A stretch of DNA of 64,000 bases, from NCBI GenBank assembly GCA_963585895.1, contig OY757904.1, positions 20,871,717 to 20,935,716 on the forward strand. Reading direction: 5' to 3'. Origin of the DNA: Sepioteuthis lessoniana (lineage: Eukaryota; Mollusca; Cephalopoda; Myopsida; Loliginidae). Each line of letters opens with the position of its first letter. Positions within the stretch are counted from its first letter, which is position 1. Under the pieces are notes generated by a model. It worked only from the letters and a program-made list of their open reading frames with translations, did no database searches and was not told the DNA's origin. Below, piece after piece: positions 42,281 to 53,455 of the stretch. A program made the position numbers and the translations under genes.

Positions 42281-42980
42281 AATAAAAGCATAATCAACAA
42301 ATACTGAAAAATCGAAATAAAAACAACCCCTAATGTTGATGTAAGAACGATTGTGATGAAAACTTGACCGAAACTGTCTTTAACCAAGTAACCTTAAGAA
42401 CTAATATGAACTTAATATGAATTATAAAGGAGTCACAGAAAAACCCAGGAAACGTGGATTTTAAAATCACGAAACTTTTCTGAAGAATGATTCTATGCAA
42501 ACAGCATAACATTATCTAAATGATAGGAAAAAGAAGAAAGAACAAATAAAACTACTGTAATCGAATGGAAGTTGACAAAATATACTAAATCTCGGAACTG
42601 TGGATTGTGTTTGCAGGAAAACTTCAAAATCCTCTCTTTCACCAATTAAAATTAACTATCAAATAAGAAATCTGAATCAATAAGCAAATGCAAACACATA
42701 TTCATCGGCTCCAAATTGATAACATCACATTTTACAAGCACTGAACGCTATTGTCACGCCTCCCAAGTTATTCATTGGATGGGTGACAGGATTAACTTTT
42801 GCAAGATATAAATATAAATAGAAAGTTAATTCGACTTTTGAAATATATCAAATTACATGTTTGATGATTGGGTATACCTTATGAAATTGGCAGAAATGCA
42901 AAGAAAGAATCTGTGTATTACAATTTTCTTGAGGGTTTTGCATTGAGATTAAAGATGTATTTCATTATCTGATTCTCTCT
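42281..42980. other. Unassigned AT-rich DNA
   Basis: No family or coding signal recognised; could be diverged LINE sequence. Confidence 0.45.
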
Positions 42981-42992
42981 CTATTTCTTCTT

Positions 42993-43230
42993 GGTTTGGT
43001 TTCTTTGTTTAATGGCATATCAACCTTTGTATGTTATTTAAAGCCAAAGCCATTCTCCTAGAAGAACAGTAGTAGTACGATTTAATCCATAGCTGGGAGG
43101 ACAAGGGGGTTCATACCTTTCCCAAGGGTATTTGCCCGAAAGTGAACGTAATAGCACGACTGGAATTCGAACTCACTTACTACGATTCTGCAGTCCATCG
43201 CTTTAACCATTACACCATGATGACACCCCC
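42993..43230 (-). mobile_element. SINE A with 12-bp target duplication
   Basis: Full antisense copy, bounded by CTATTTCTTCTT (42981-42992 and 43231-43242). The B box (GGAATTCGAACTCAC, about 43161-43175) is well preserved. The A box (near 43207-43217) is nearly intact. Confidence 0.92.
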
Positions 43231-43242
43231 CTATTTCTTCTT

Positions 43243-43815
43243 AATCAACCCTATCGTCTCTATGTCGTGTTCTTGTCTCTATTCCGTCAGTTTGTTCCAG
43301 AAATGCTTCGTTGCAATTACATTTGCTTCCTCACTTTTGTTCATACCGTCTCCATTTACTTGTTAGTAAAATTCAATTTCTATGCCCTATTTTGTTTGAA
43401 TTTGATCTTGTGTCAGTATCTTTGACGTCTACCTTTCTTAGCGAATACCTTTTAGTTTATTTGTTGGATTGTCAGTCGTTTTTGTTGCATTTGTTCTTTC
43501 TCAGTTGTGACATTTCTTATATTCTTGCGTCTTTTCTTTTATTTTTTATTTTTGCATCTGTTCATAGTTTTTTAATTGGTTTCTCCATTCTTATTCTTCA
43601 TTTTCTTTACTCTTTTTTTCATCCCTTATCTGGATTCCTAGTTTGACAATGATTATCTTAACTCCTGCATAAATTAGATTGTTCACTTCAGTAATGTCAT
43701 CCGTTGAAATAAGTTTATGTAATTTATTCACTTCTTCCGTAACTAATTTGACTTTTTTCCAGTCTTGATTCCTTAATGGTAGTAATACTTTCCTCTCGTC
43801 AGTCAACATTTTCTT
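43243..43815 (-). mobile_element. RLE-type LINE, region upstream of the reverse transcriptase
   Basis: The minus frame 43591-43809 reads LLPLRNQDWKKVKLVTEEVN, then ISTDDITEVNNLIYAGVKII. Further on are FY.QVNGDGMNKSEEANVIA and HFWNKLTE. This is the linker preceding the DGIHGFWF segment of the same LINE. The order is consistent, with stops between. Confidence 0.7.
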
Positions 43816-43914
43816 TTACCTTCTTTGTTTCTTCCCTCTTAAATTTCTGGTCGTGGTAATGGTTTGCGTTATATTGTCATTTTCAGCATTTTGTGGTTTT
43901 TCCTGTCTTTTGGG

Positions 43915-44285
43915 GGTCCACTCAAGCCCAGGGTAGTAGCATCTGATAAGGTTCTATCAATGGGTCAAATAGAACTGTTTATTATTTTAAAAATGAGTGC
44001 AAAGAAATGACTTATGCTAAATTGAATTGTTAGAAATAGAACAGTTTGATCATTTTGCAGTGTATAAACAAATGACTGATGTGATACATAGTAATACTTG
44101 GAACCATTGAACTTTGATGATTTTGGATAAATTGAATTGTTTAAAATAAAACTATTTGATCATTTAACTCTATGTATGGACAAAATGTGTTTACAAATTA
44201 TATTTAATATATATGTAAAAGCAGGATTTGGCATTAAATAACCTACAATGGTTGATATGCCATAAAAGCAAACCAAACCATAATG
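43915..44285 (+). mobile_element. Composite repeat H, 5'-truncated
   Basis: Head end (GGTAGTAGCATCTGATAAGG, GGTCAAATAGAACTG), middle units, then the TTTGGCATTAAATAACC tail ending CCAAACC. Confidence 0.8.
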
Positions 44286-44295
44286 AGTGTTTACA

Positions 44296-44480
44296 TTATC
44301 ATTATTTTACAATTTGTAAGTTTTTGATACCCGTAATAAAGTGTTTTTCATTGAAATCCGGGTAACAGAAAGTCTTTCATATTTCCGGGACTCTTCTGGG
44401 TATTCTTATTGATTTCTACAATGCTAAAGTCTGATGGTCTCAGGTCTTCTTCTGATCTTCAATTTAGCCAATCTCTTTTC
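44296..44480 (-). mobile_element. RLE-type LINE, 3' end
   Basis: ATCATTATTTTACAATTTG on the tail side, then CCGGGACTCTTCTGGGTATTC and CAATGCTAAAGTCTGATGG. Confidence 0.72.
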
Positions 44481-44484
44481 CAGT

Positions 44485-45575
44485 TTCTTTGTTTCTGCTA
44501 CTTTTCACAGCAATAATGATAGCGTTGTTGTCAAGAAAAGGTTGTCCGCTTAGTTCATTATTCATCGGTCTGATACATGTCGTTTCGTGATTTGACAACA
44601 GGACTGAACTGGGTTTCTCACTCACACTGGTACCACCATTGCTAAAAATTATCAAATGCTGCCTAACTGTTTCGTCTCCGTAAGCGTTCAGCAAAAATCA
44701 ATGAAGCTTCCCTTCTATTTTATAGGAGGCAATGATTTGCCCCTCATCAAATGAACAAACACTATCAGCACGAACCTGAATCTTTTACAGGAAAAAAAAA
44801 AAGATTTTCTGTAACTGAGATCTACAGTGGCCATCTCATCCTTGAGAGAAAACCAAATTTTACTGTCTTGAATACAGATAACATAAACCTTTCAATTGTA
44901 GATGCGTCTGTGCCAGGTAACTAGAGCGAAAATAAATGAATGAAAATTGAAAAAAATGTATCCTGACGTTTTGTAATCTAGTGTCCACTTCCCATCACCA
45001 GCGATCCTGGTGCTTTGCTATGTGACCGATTACGAAAGGTCAATCACAAGAATTCTCACTGTAAGTGCAAGAGATGATCACACGAGTGACCCAAGAAATT
45101 TTGAATAGGAGCTAAGCAAAATTGTTCCCGCTACTGGAACGCTCAACAATTTGCCTGAGAATCAGTCTTTCCTTGATCAACTTGAAAATACTACGTCACG
45201 TCTTCTGGTTTCTGAGAGAAGTTGTAATATCGGAAATAAAGTGCGTGGGAATTTTTTGCGACCACGTGCCTATCTTTTCCTTTCCTGAGATGAATAACCT
45301 TATCACATCGTCATCTTTTTGTCTCTTTTTTGTCTCCTTAAATTTTCTTCGAGGCGCCCGCAACGCTACATTTGCACGGAGGCTGAAAAAGGTGTGGCAT
45401 ATGCGAGCAAGATTTGCATCTATGATAGCTGTTGCACTTGCAACATTACTCAAAAAAGTAGAGGTGAGATTAGAAGGGTTAAAATCTTCAAGTTAAGACT
45501 GTTCCGACACCGACGTTTCGACAATCTGCAAGAATACTAAGGAAAGTGTTGGAAACTTTCAGAGACCTATCACCC
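44485..45575. other. Longest stretch without a recognised repeat
   Basis: More even base composition. The 124-codon plus frame 45122-45496 overlaps an 85-codon minus frame. Neither has a recognised domain, a good splice context or repeat homology in the window. Possibly unique intergenic or intronic DNA. Confidence 0.4.
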
Positions 45576-45583
45576 ACATGTGG

Positions 45584-46089
45584 TGCATTCAATAAGTTTT
45601 CAGACTTTTTTGTTCAGGCATTTAAAATTGTCGTAGACTCTTGAAAATTCACTATGTTATTGCTATACATCTTATGAAATGACTGACCAATTTTTATGAT
45701 TTCAGGTTCAAATGGACAGTTACAGCAGCAATTGGAATACACCCTACTAAAACTTGATTGTCACAGCCTATTTGTCCATCCTTGTCACAGACTATTTGAC
45801 CAAGATGGGCATCAAGACAGTTCCTCACCCTCACTATAGCCCAGACCTTTCTCCCTGTGACTTTTGCTTATTCCTGTCGTTATGAGATAATTGAGGAGAT
45901 GAAAGAGGTCATTGACACGCTCACACAAGAGGACTTCCATGGGGCCTTCCAGAAGTTGTTGGAACGGTACAACAAGTGCATTGCAGCCGGAGGAGATTAC
46001 TTCGAAGGGGACTTGAGTTTCATGTGTGTACTATCAATAAAAGTGCCCATACGAAAAAAATCTGGAAACTTATTTCATGATCCCTGTAC
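45584..46089 (+). mobile_element. Internally deleted mariner-like element
   Basis: Ends form an imperfect inverted repeat of about 26 bp (left TGCATTCAATAAGTTTTCAG, right ending GGAAACTTATTTCATGATCC). The transposase C-terminus remains: MGIKTVPHPHYSPDLSPCDF with the third catalytic Asp kept, then EEMKEVIDTLTQEDFHGAFQ (frame 45857-46144), KLLERYNKCIAAGGDYFEGD. The N-terminus and the first two catalytic Asp are absent. It could be mobilised only in trans. Confidence 0.78.
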
Positions 46090-46204
46090 TTTCACGATAA
46101 TTGCCATTTTGCGCGAACTTGCAAATATTCTAAATAATATTTAATCACAACATGAATTATACTAATATTGATAGTACCAAGATTTGATATGGATCAAAGA
46201 GAAC

Positions 46205-46460
46205 ATGTCAAAGTAAAAGTAAAGTTGACTACTGTAGTTGAGGGCAACCAGAAGGCTCCCTTTTCGATAGCTAGTACACCGAGGTGTGGGGGAGGGTGCT
46301 ACTCCTTTCCCTGGATTGCTACACTTTACCCTTGATACGTACCTTATATTGCTGAGTGTTAAGCAAGGAAGTGCCAAGTGCCATTTTTTAAGTCTTTGGT
46401 ATGATGCGATCTGGGATTGAACCCGGGTCTCCCGGACTATTGGCAAACACTCTACCAACA
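46205..46460 (-). mobile_element. SINE C copy
   Basis: AAAGTAAAAGTAAAGTTGACT tail, GAGGTGTGGGGGAGGGTGC, and GGGATTGAACCCGGGTCTCC (intact B box). Confidence 0.9.
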
Positions 46461-46529
46461 ATTGATTTTCTATTCATGCATTTACTCAACCTCTTTGTTA
46501 TATGCTGGGTGTGACAAAAGATGAATTCG

Positions 46530-46612
46530 TTTGGCGATTACTTCAAGTTTGAAATCACAATTTTCCTTCTCTAAGACTACCCATTGCTAAGGACAGAAGA
46601 AATGGACTCATG
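46530..46612 (-). mobile_element. SINE B fragment
   Basis: TTGAAATCACAATTTTCCTTC, then CTAAGACTACCCATTGCTAAG. Confidence 0.5.
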
Positions 46613-46619
46613 CCTTTTT

Positions 46620-47725
46620 CAACTTCATTAGCGCGAAGTAAAACGCAAACATCCCCAGTTGCAGGTACTATAAGTAATTGGTATCTTAAGAAATATGAAG
46701 CCTTTTCATTGGCTAAGTTAGCGACAGCTTACGAGAGATTTATAGTCCTTCTTTGGTTAAAATATTTATGGAAAATTTTTAATTATGTCTATCGAAAATA
46801 AAGGAACTGTTGCCAGAACTTATGTATAGTTGTCACGAAAATAATATTAATCGAAAGAAAACAAAGCTACTTAATGGATGGAGTCGGGACGAAAGGAAAG
46901 ATGAAAAAGCAGAGAAATGATTTAAATATATGCCAAATGAGAGTTACTTCCCTTACCGTGCAAGTTGATACGACATTTTGTCGAACGATAGTGATAAAAA
47001 TACCTGGCTCCTCCGAGGTAAATATCCAAATGAAATGCACAAAAAAAGAATTGCCGAAAAAAAAAAGAAAGAAAAAAACAAGGGTATCTGTAAAGAAAGG
47101 AAATCCAAATATACATTGAATTTTTATCGGCTTTCCAAATCGACACATTGCATAAAACATGGCGGAGATTTTCCTTCTCACTGCTCTCTCGTCAATTTCC
47201 TGTATGAAAACTTCGAAAATGGCGACACAGAAGACATAAAGAAGTAAAAGAATCCAGAACAACCGGACATAGCACTCAATTCTCACAACCTTTGCCTGGA
47301 AACTCTCAAAAGGAAAACAATATAAAATGTACAATTTGGCTTTTTACAATAACGTTGCGTGAAAGTTGGATTTGGATTGTAGGCAAATTTCCATTTCTAG
47401 ATGCAAGACCGTTAAAGATTTTACAAAATTTACTCAAATGAAATGCAATGCATATATATATATAACCAAAAATTCTAAAAAATATACAAAGTGACACCGC
47501 AACTTAAAGTTTCACGAAGCACAAACTGTCATCATGAGTCGGAATATAAAATAGTTAAGATAAAACTCGTACCACTCAACTGGTTTTCAAAAACGTTTTA
47601 AAGGGGATTTTAATCTCGGTTTGTAAATAACTGTACAATACTTAGACTCTATCTCAGATGTACAATCAAAAAAAGGAATTTCTACTGAATGGATGTTTTT
47701 TTATTTTATTTACTTAGTAAATGAT
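46620..47725. other. Unassigned DNA with overlapping long frames
   Basis: The 155-codon minus frame 46867-47334 is the longest in the window together with one LINE shadow. It is Phe/Ile rich and overlaps two plus frames, as expected of A-rich DNA read backwards. No domain seen. Confidence 0.4.

Positions 47726-47730
<5 letters not shown>

Positions 47731-47784
<54 letters not shown>
47731..47784. repeat. (TC)n microsatellite
   Basis: About 27 TC units. Confidence 0.95.
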
Positions 47785-47786
<2 letters not shown>

Positions 47787-47789
47787 TTT

Positions 47790-48062
47790 TCCCTTACTCC
47801 TCTCTCTGGATCTCTATGTATCTATTTACGTATCTATCGATAGTTAGATACACATACTAAACACATGTATAAGGTAACGCAAATACCCCTTACCATTTAA
47901 AAACTGTTTATTAATAGTCTGATTTATTTATTTATGTTTGTATTCTACATTTTGTTCAAAATATAATTAAAAGAAAACTTCTTTGATTATTCAAAACTTT
48001 TTAAAAGTTTTAAATGGTGACTTTCACACCAGCCTCTATTTCTCTCTCTCTCTCTCTCTTTC

Positions 48063-48101
<39 letters not shown>

Positions 48102-48305
48102 CTGTGTGTGTCTGTGTATTTGATGACTGCCACATCTTGATAGATGATAGCCGTCTTTACCACCAAAATTACAAGTCAAACATCCGAATTCAACTTGTAA
48201 AAGTCTACAAGATTCATAAGATAAAGTACGATTTCAGAGTACGTTCCCTTAAACTTTTCTGTCAAAGGATATCTACGAGCAACAGAGGTTTGATGCTGGA
48301 TCTTG
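47790..48305. other. Spacer with compound microsatellite
   Basis: (TC)n(TA)n(TG)n at about 48041-48117; flanks not recognised. Confidence 0.5.
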
Positions 48306-49259
48306 TGTTGTATTTTGGCCTTCGACCCGGCCAAAAATGCCATTCCAAGGTGATGCACCAGAAGGAGGTGACACATTCTAATGGCACTTATGAGAGGAAA
48401 TCGCGTGGGCAGAAATTGGCTGACGAAATGGGACGAAGTAAAAAAATCCCTATGGTACACTCATAGACTGATGCACCGGAAGAGAGTGACCTGTGAACTG
48501 CATGACAGTTATTTCCGCTTTATGACGATCAAACATGCGATTTCAAAGATCGGGGGTGTCCTCGTGGTGTAATGGTTAAAGCGATGAACTGCAGAATCGT
48601 AGTAAGCGAGTTCGTACTTCAGTCGCGCTATTACGTTCACTTTCGGGCAAATACCCTTGGGAAAGGTATGAACCCCCTTATCCTCCCAGCTATGGGTCAA
48701 ATAGTACCACTACTGTTCTTCTATGAGAATGGCATTGGTATTAAATACCCAACAAAGATTGATATGCCATTAAACAAAGAAACCAAACCAAACCAAACCA
48801 TTTCAAAGATCGAGTAGGCGACTGAGTGGACGTTGAACTATTATATAACTCAGTCAAGACAGAAGTCAAGACAGTTGCAGTAAGAGATCGGACGGAGTTA
48901 TTGACGAGCTGTGGTAGGGAAAGCCACACCAGCCGAAGGGGCTCGGGGCCCCCGATTAAGTTGGGGCCCAGAGAAGTTGTTGATAAGATGCAGTAAAGAA
49001 AGCCATCACCCAGCAGAGTGAGTCCCTGGGCTTCCAGTTGAGCATCAGGAGAACGAGAAAGACACAACGTTGCCGGCCATAAGAGCATGTGTCAAAATAT
49101 TACAGTTTGTGTTCGGTCTCCAACTCCCTCTCACAGGCAAACCCTGAGTAACCCTTTTCGAACCCTTACAATAAAGTGAGAGGTACATATATTTATAAAA
49201 AAGTCTTCCTGCGTCTTCATTGTTGGCGTCGTTATGATTCGGCATATGAGAATATAACG
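48306..49259 (+). mobile_element. Solo LTR, family 1, carrying a SINE A
   Basis: Starts TGTTGTATTTTGGCC, ends AATATAACG and is flanked by CTTG (48302-48305 and 49260-49263). TATA-like TATTATATAACTCAGT near 48838, polyA AATAAAGTGAGAGGT near 49170. Without the SINE and its duplicated site the LTR is about 694 bp. No internal retroelement genes are present. Confidence 0.92.
48553..48799 (+). mobile_element. SINE A, reference copy, nested in an LTR
   Basis: A 247-bp tRNA-derived SINE bounded by ATTTCAAAGATCG (48540-48552 and 48800-48812). The A box TGGTGTAATGG (48565-48575) fits the Pol III consensus; the B box GAGTTCGTACTTC (48608-48620) is slightly degraded. The body contains TTCACTTTCGGGCAAATACC, and the tail is TTGATATGCCATTAAACAAA ending in CCAAA repeats. 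Confidence 0.95.
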
Positions 49260-49351
49260 CTTGGAGTCATTTTCGCAAAAAAAGGTTACCTTCACTACGG
49301 CTTTATAATTAGATTAGAATCCTTTCTAAAGGGTGAGACCCCGTGACATAC

Positions 49352-49657
49352 GTAGAAGGCTCCTATTGCTCTTGGGATTTGTACACAACTGGCCAACTAG
49401 TAGATGGTCTGCAACAAAAAAAGATAACCGGTTTTCATTAAACGGAAATGGTTTCATGTCGTCTTTTCTAGGGTGACAATTCTATCGTTCCACCCTGTAG
49501 AAGGCTCCTATTGCTTTTGGGATTTGTACACAACTGGCCAACTAGTAGATGGTATGCAACAAAAAAAGATAACCGGTTTTCATTAAACGGAAATGGAATC
49601 ATGTCGTCTTTTCTAGGGTGACAATTTTATCGTTCCACCCTGTAGAAGGCTCCTATG
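49352..49657 (+). repeat. 145-bp tandem duplication (2.1 copies)
   Basis: GTAGAAGGCTCCTAT begins at 49352, 49497 and 49642. The two full units differ at only a handful of positions (for example GGTTTCATG versus GGAATCATG). Unrelated to the transposons here. Confidence 0.92.
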
Positions 49658-49684
49658 ACACTAAATTTTATTTGGTAATTAGGA

Positions 49685-49775
49685 TTCAGTCCAAGTGGCG
49701 TAATGATTAAAGCGATTGACTGCGACATCGTAGTAAACGGGTTCAAATTCTAGTCGCGCTATTACGTTCACACTC
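49685..49775 (+). mobile_element. SINE A head fused to an H repeat
   Basis: CAAGTGGCGTAATGATTAAAG (A-box region) and GGGTTCAAATTCTAGTCG (B-box region) run directly into the H head at 49776. Confidence 0.75.
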
Positions 49776-50430
49776 TTGCATCGTCCAGTTGGCTGGGAGT
49801 GTAGAATACACCGACTGCATCTCTACACAGGGGTAAGACTCCTCCAAAGTGTGTCCTGATATGGCACTAATCAATCTGATGGTGAAGTTCTGGTAATACT
49901 GGAGCTTTGGGGAATGCAGAGTACCCCTTCATTGCCATCGCTCCGAGATCAAGTCAGGCCCAGAGTGGTAGTACTTGATAGGGTCCTCTCTATGGGTCAA
50001 ATAGAACTGAATTGTGTACTTATGCTAAACTGAATTGCTTGAAATAGAAAAGTTTGTACATTTAAAATGCGTACCTATGCTAAACTGAATTTTTTCAAAT
50101 GTACATGTTTTTGTTTGCTAAACTGGATTGTTTGAAATAGAAGTGTTTTTGACATTGAAACTGTACTTACGCTAAACTGAATTGTTTTAAACAGAACTGT
50201 TTTAACATCTAACTGTGTAAACAAAAACTAAACTAATACTAAACTGAATTGTTTGAATAAAAACTGTTTGACTGAGCTGAATAGTTTGAAATATAAATGT
50301 TTTTTGCCAATTAAACTGTGTAATTATGCTAAACTGAATTGTTTGAAATAGAACTGCTAATTTGTATAAAAATGGATTTGGCATTTAAATAACTTAAAAA
50401 GGTTGATATGCCATAAAACGTAAACAAACT
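49776..50430 (+). mobile_element. Composite repeat H, full copy
   Basis: Head 49785-50010 (CCAGTTGGCTGGGAGTG to GGTCAAATAGAAC), about six degenerate middle units, and the tail TTTGGCATTTAAATAAC.. GATATGCCATAAAAC. Confidence 0.82.
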
Positions 50431-50452
50431 CTATTGCGAAAAGAACGAACTT

Positions 50453-50560
50453 CCTTATCCCCTCAGATATGGGTTTAATAGTACCCTTTCTGCCCTTCTA
50501 CAAAGATACCTTTGGCATTTCAAAACCAATAAAGGTTAATATACCATTAAATACAAAAGA
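50453..50560 (+). mobile_element. SINE A tail fragment
   Basis: CTTATCCCCTCAGATATGGG, then TTTGGCATTTCAAAACC and TATACCATTAAATAC. Confidence 0.65.
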
Positions 50561-50700
50561 AAACATGCTTTCTACACCATTATATATATGCACACACGTG
50601 TGTGTGAAAGAGAGAGAGAGTTTTCAATGCTTCCTACCAGACAAACAGTGTTGTGAAATTATGAGTTGTGGAGCATTCATTTATTTTTCTTCACTTTTCT

Positions 50701-50900
50701 GTTTTTAATTTTTGGTGTCTCGTTATATGATCGAGAAAATGAGGTTAGGGGGGGGATCTCTGTGGAGTAATGACTAAATTGCTGGACTGTGTATTCGAAG
50801 TTTGGGGGTTCGAACTCTAGTTGTATTATTACAATTACTTTCGGACTAATACCCTTAGGAAATATAGGGACGCCTTTAACCCCCAGCTATTTTCTGCATT
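50701..50900 (+). mobile_element. SINE A-related copy, duplicated locally (copy 1)
   Basis: TAATGACTAAATTGCTGGACTG (degraded A box), GGGGGTTCGAACTCTAG (good B box) and TTCGGACTAATACCCTTAGG. About 50 bp upstream of the SINE is also shared with 51702-51890. Confidence 0.75.
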
Positions 50901-50939
50901 GAGTACTTTTTTTATTTCTTACAGATTATTGCCGTTTCA

Positions 50940-51700
50940 ATTTTTACGGACTGTGAATATACCACACACACACACACGTATATATAAATTTGTATATACA
51001 TTTCACACCACGATATCACCACCTCACCTATTATTCTTACGTTTTAGATCCAACATCTATTTTCGTCTATTGTACTTACATGTCAAATCATACTGCAATG
51101 ATGATGATAAATTTGTTCCTTAGTTAAAATCACTACAACACACCAAATATTTTTTAATTCGGCCAAACCTCCGTCTGTCTGGCGACTTCCGCTACACATC
51201 ACTACACATATATGTAGCTCAATCTGTAGCACGGTGCATATATCATCATATAAGCACATACTAATAATCACATATACGAGCACACACAATAATACGCAAA
51301 AATAATCTACACAAATACACATACACAAACATACAAAAGAGTTATATGCAATCCTAACGTAAACATTCTTTTGGTAATATTTTTCGATTTTTTTCGATTT
51401 CTCCAATATCTTTCTTTCTCTGCCTGATGATTGCCGTAAAAAGACAACATGAAACCAGCAGTCGCAGATAAGCTTCCATGCTATTAGATATATATAAAAA
51501 CTAATCTATGTTTATTTCTTATTATATATATATAGAGAGAGAGAGGGAGAGGGCCAGAAACATAGACAGAGAGTGAGAGACAGAAAAAAAGAAAAACGAC
51601 AGATAGAGACAGTGCTTAAGCAGGAATTTTTAAACAAGCTTTTTTAAAAAAAAACAAAAAAAAACTTAGTTCTCATCAGGCTTTTTTTTATAAGTCTTCT
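50940..51700. other. Unassigned DNA
   Basis: CA- and TA-type short tracts; no recognised family. Confidence 0.45.
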
Positions 51701-51701
51701 G

Positions 51702-51960
51702 TTTTTAATTTTTGGTGTCTCATTGTATGATCGAGAAAATGAGGTTAGGGGGATGCTTGTGAAATAATGACTAAATTGCTGGACTGTGTATTCGAAGTTT
51801 GCGGGTTCAAAGTCCAGTTGTATTATTACATTTACTTTCGGACTAATACCCTTAGGAAATATAAGGACCCCTTTATCCCACAATTATAGGGTTAAATAGT
51901 AGCACTGCAGAATGGATTTGGCATTAAGTAACCAAGGAAGTTTGATAAGCCTTTAGACAA
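51702..51960 (+). mobile_element. SINE A-related copy, duplicated locally (copy 2)
   Basis: Same order as 50701-50900, including the upstream TGGTGTCTC.TT.TATGATCG stretch, and it continues to a SINE A tail (GGATTTGGCATTAAGTAACC). Confidence 0.78.
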
Positions 51961-52029
51961 AAATAAACTAAATCGAAATAATGATGAACTATCCGAAGCT
52001 TACAATGTACATAAATCTATACATTTTGA

Positions 52030-52276
52030 TCGGTTTCTTTGGTTTCTTTGTTAAATGGCATATCAACCTTTGTAGGTTATTTTATGCCAAAGCCATTCTC
52101 ATAGAAGAACAGTAGTGGTACTATTTAACCCATAGCTGGGAGGATAAGGGGGTTCATACCTTTCCCAAGGGTATTTGCCCGAAAGTGAACGTAATAGCGC
52201 GACTGGAGTACGAACTCGCTTACTACGATTCAGCAGTCCATCGCTTTAACCATTACACCACGAGGACACCCCCACA
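52030..52276 (-). mobile_element. SINE A with 11-bp target duplication
   Basis: Full antisense copy bounded by ATACATTTTGA (52019-52029 and 52277-52287). Very similar to the copy at 48553-48799. CCATTACACCACGAGGACAC is the A-box end. Confidence 0.93.
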
Positions 52277-52299
52277 ATACATTTTGAGTGTTTTCGACC

Positions 52300-52800
52300 G
52301 TTAGTTTGATTGGTTGATTGGGTGATTTGTTTTACGGCGTATCAACCCTTTTCGATCATTTAACGCCGAATTGAATTTCAAACAATTCAGTTTAGTATAA
52401 GTATAGTTTTTGTTTACTGCAGTTAGATATCAAAACAGTTCAGTTAAACGCCAAAACAGTTCTATTTCAAACAATTCAGTTTAGCATAAGTACACTATTC
52501 AGTTCTATTTAAAAGCAGTTCAATTTCCAACAATTCACTTGAGCATAAGTACGTAGTTTAAATGTCAAAAACAGTTCTATTTCAAACAATTCAGTTTAGC
52601 AAAAGTACACAGTTCAGTTCTATTTGACCCATAGATAGGACCCTATCAGGTGCTACCACTCCAGGCAAGAGTGGACCTGAGCAATGAAGAGGTAGCATTA
52701 CTGGAACCTCACCATCAGATTGTTTAGGTGGGGTCTTACCCCTGTTCAGAGAAGCTGTCAGTGTATTCTACAGCCGCAGCCGACGAAGCAATTGACCGTT
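52300..52800 (-). mobile_element. Composite repeat H, antisense copy
   Basis: Tail side TTTTACGGCGTATCAACCC, several CAGTTCTATTTCAAACAATTC units, and the head ending CATAGATAGGACCCTATCAGG through CTGTCAGTGTATTCTACAGC. Confidence 0.8.
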
Positions 52801-52960
52801 AAAGCTAAACAATTGTCTATATATTGTATCACGTGTTGATGACGTCATTTATGTTCCAAGTATTTAAGACATTTCAAAATGGAGGCCACAGTACCGCATT
52901 TAAGCTCCAAAATAAATGTTGACTGTCGATTGTCTTATTTTAATTCATATATTCAAGAAA
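52800..52960 (+). promoter_or_regulatory. Candidate promoter-like cluster
   Basis: CACGTG (E-box) near 52831, the palindromic CRE TGACGTCA near 52840, a TATA-like GTATTTAAG near 52859 and CAAAATAAATG near 52909. The order resembles an LTR promoter followed by a polyA signal. No transcript evidence and no defined ends. Confidence 0.25.
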
Positions 52961-53316
52961 TTATCTTTTTTTTTTTACAGAAAATTTTTGTATATTATTT
53001 CTTATCAGTGTAGGTAGAGTCATTCTATATAATGTGTTGCTGGATTGCGTTCTAGTGAGATAAGTGGCAAATTAATCAATATAAAAAGGTTGAGGTTTGT
53101 ACCCAGTTAAAGACTTTTTTGCTGTTACTATCGAAGATAGAATCTCGTAATGGACATATGAATTAGTAACCAACACTTGTCTCAAATTAGGATTTGTTTT
53201 AAATAAAGTATTATTAGTAATTACGAGTTTAAAGGTTTTGTCTTTTGTATTGATGTAATGTAAAAACAGAAGCTAATAAAAAGTACATTAAAATTAGGTT
53301 TTCTGTTACCTTCAAT

Positions 53317-53324
<8 letters not shown>

Positions 53325-53355
<31 letters not shown>
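53325..53355. repeat. (TA)n microsatellite
   Basis: TA tract; another at 53438-53452 directly precedes the ribozyme unit. Confidence 0.9.
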
Positions 53356-53358
<3 letters not shown>

Positions 53359-53455
53359 ACAATTTTAGATTGATAGATAATTTAACTAAATTAAAAAGCA
53401 AATTAAGAAACATTTTATTCATCGACGAGAAAAGAAATATATATATATATATGAA

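Noticed and set aside
45122-45496. 124-codon frame as a possible host exon
   Set aside because: Overlapped by an 85-codon minus frame, with no domain and no clear splice sites. Left as unassigned and not called.
46867-47334. 155-codon minus-strand open frame
   Set aside because: Phe/Ile-rich, overlaps two plus-strand frames and has no recognised domain. It fits an A-rich plus strand read backwards.
48014-48466. 150-codon plus-strand open frame
   Set aside because: Translated TC/TA/TG microsatellites followed by the start of an LTR.
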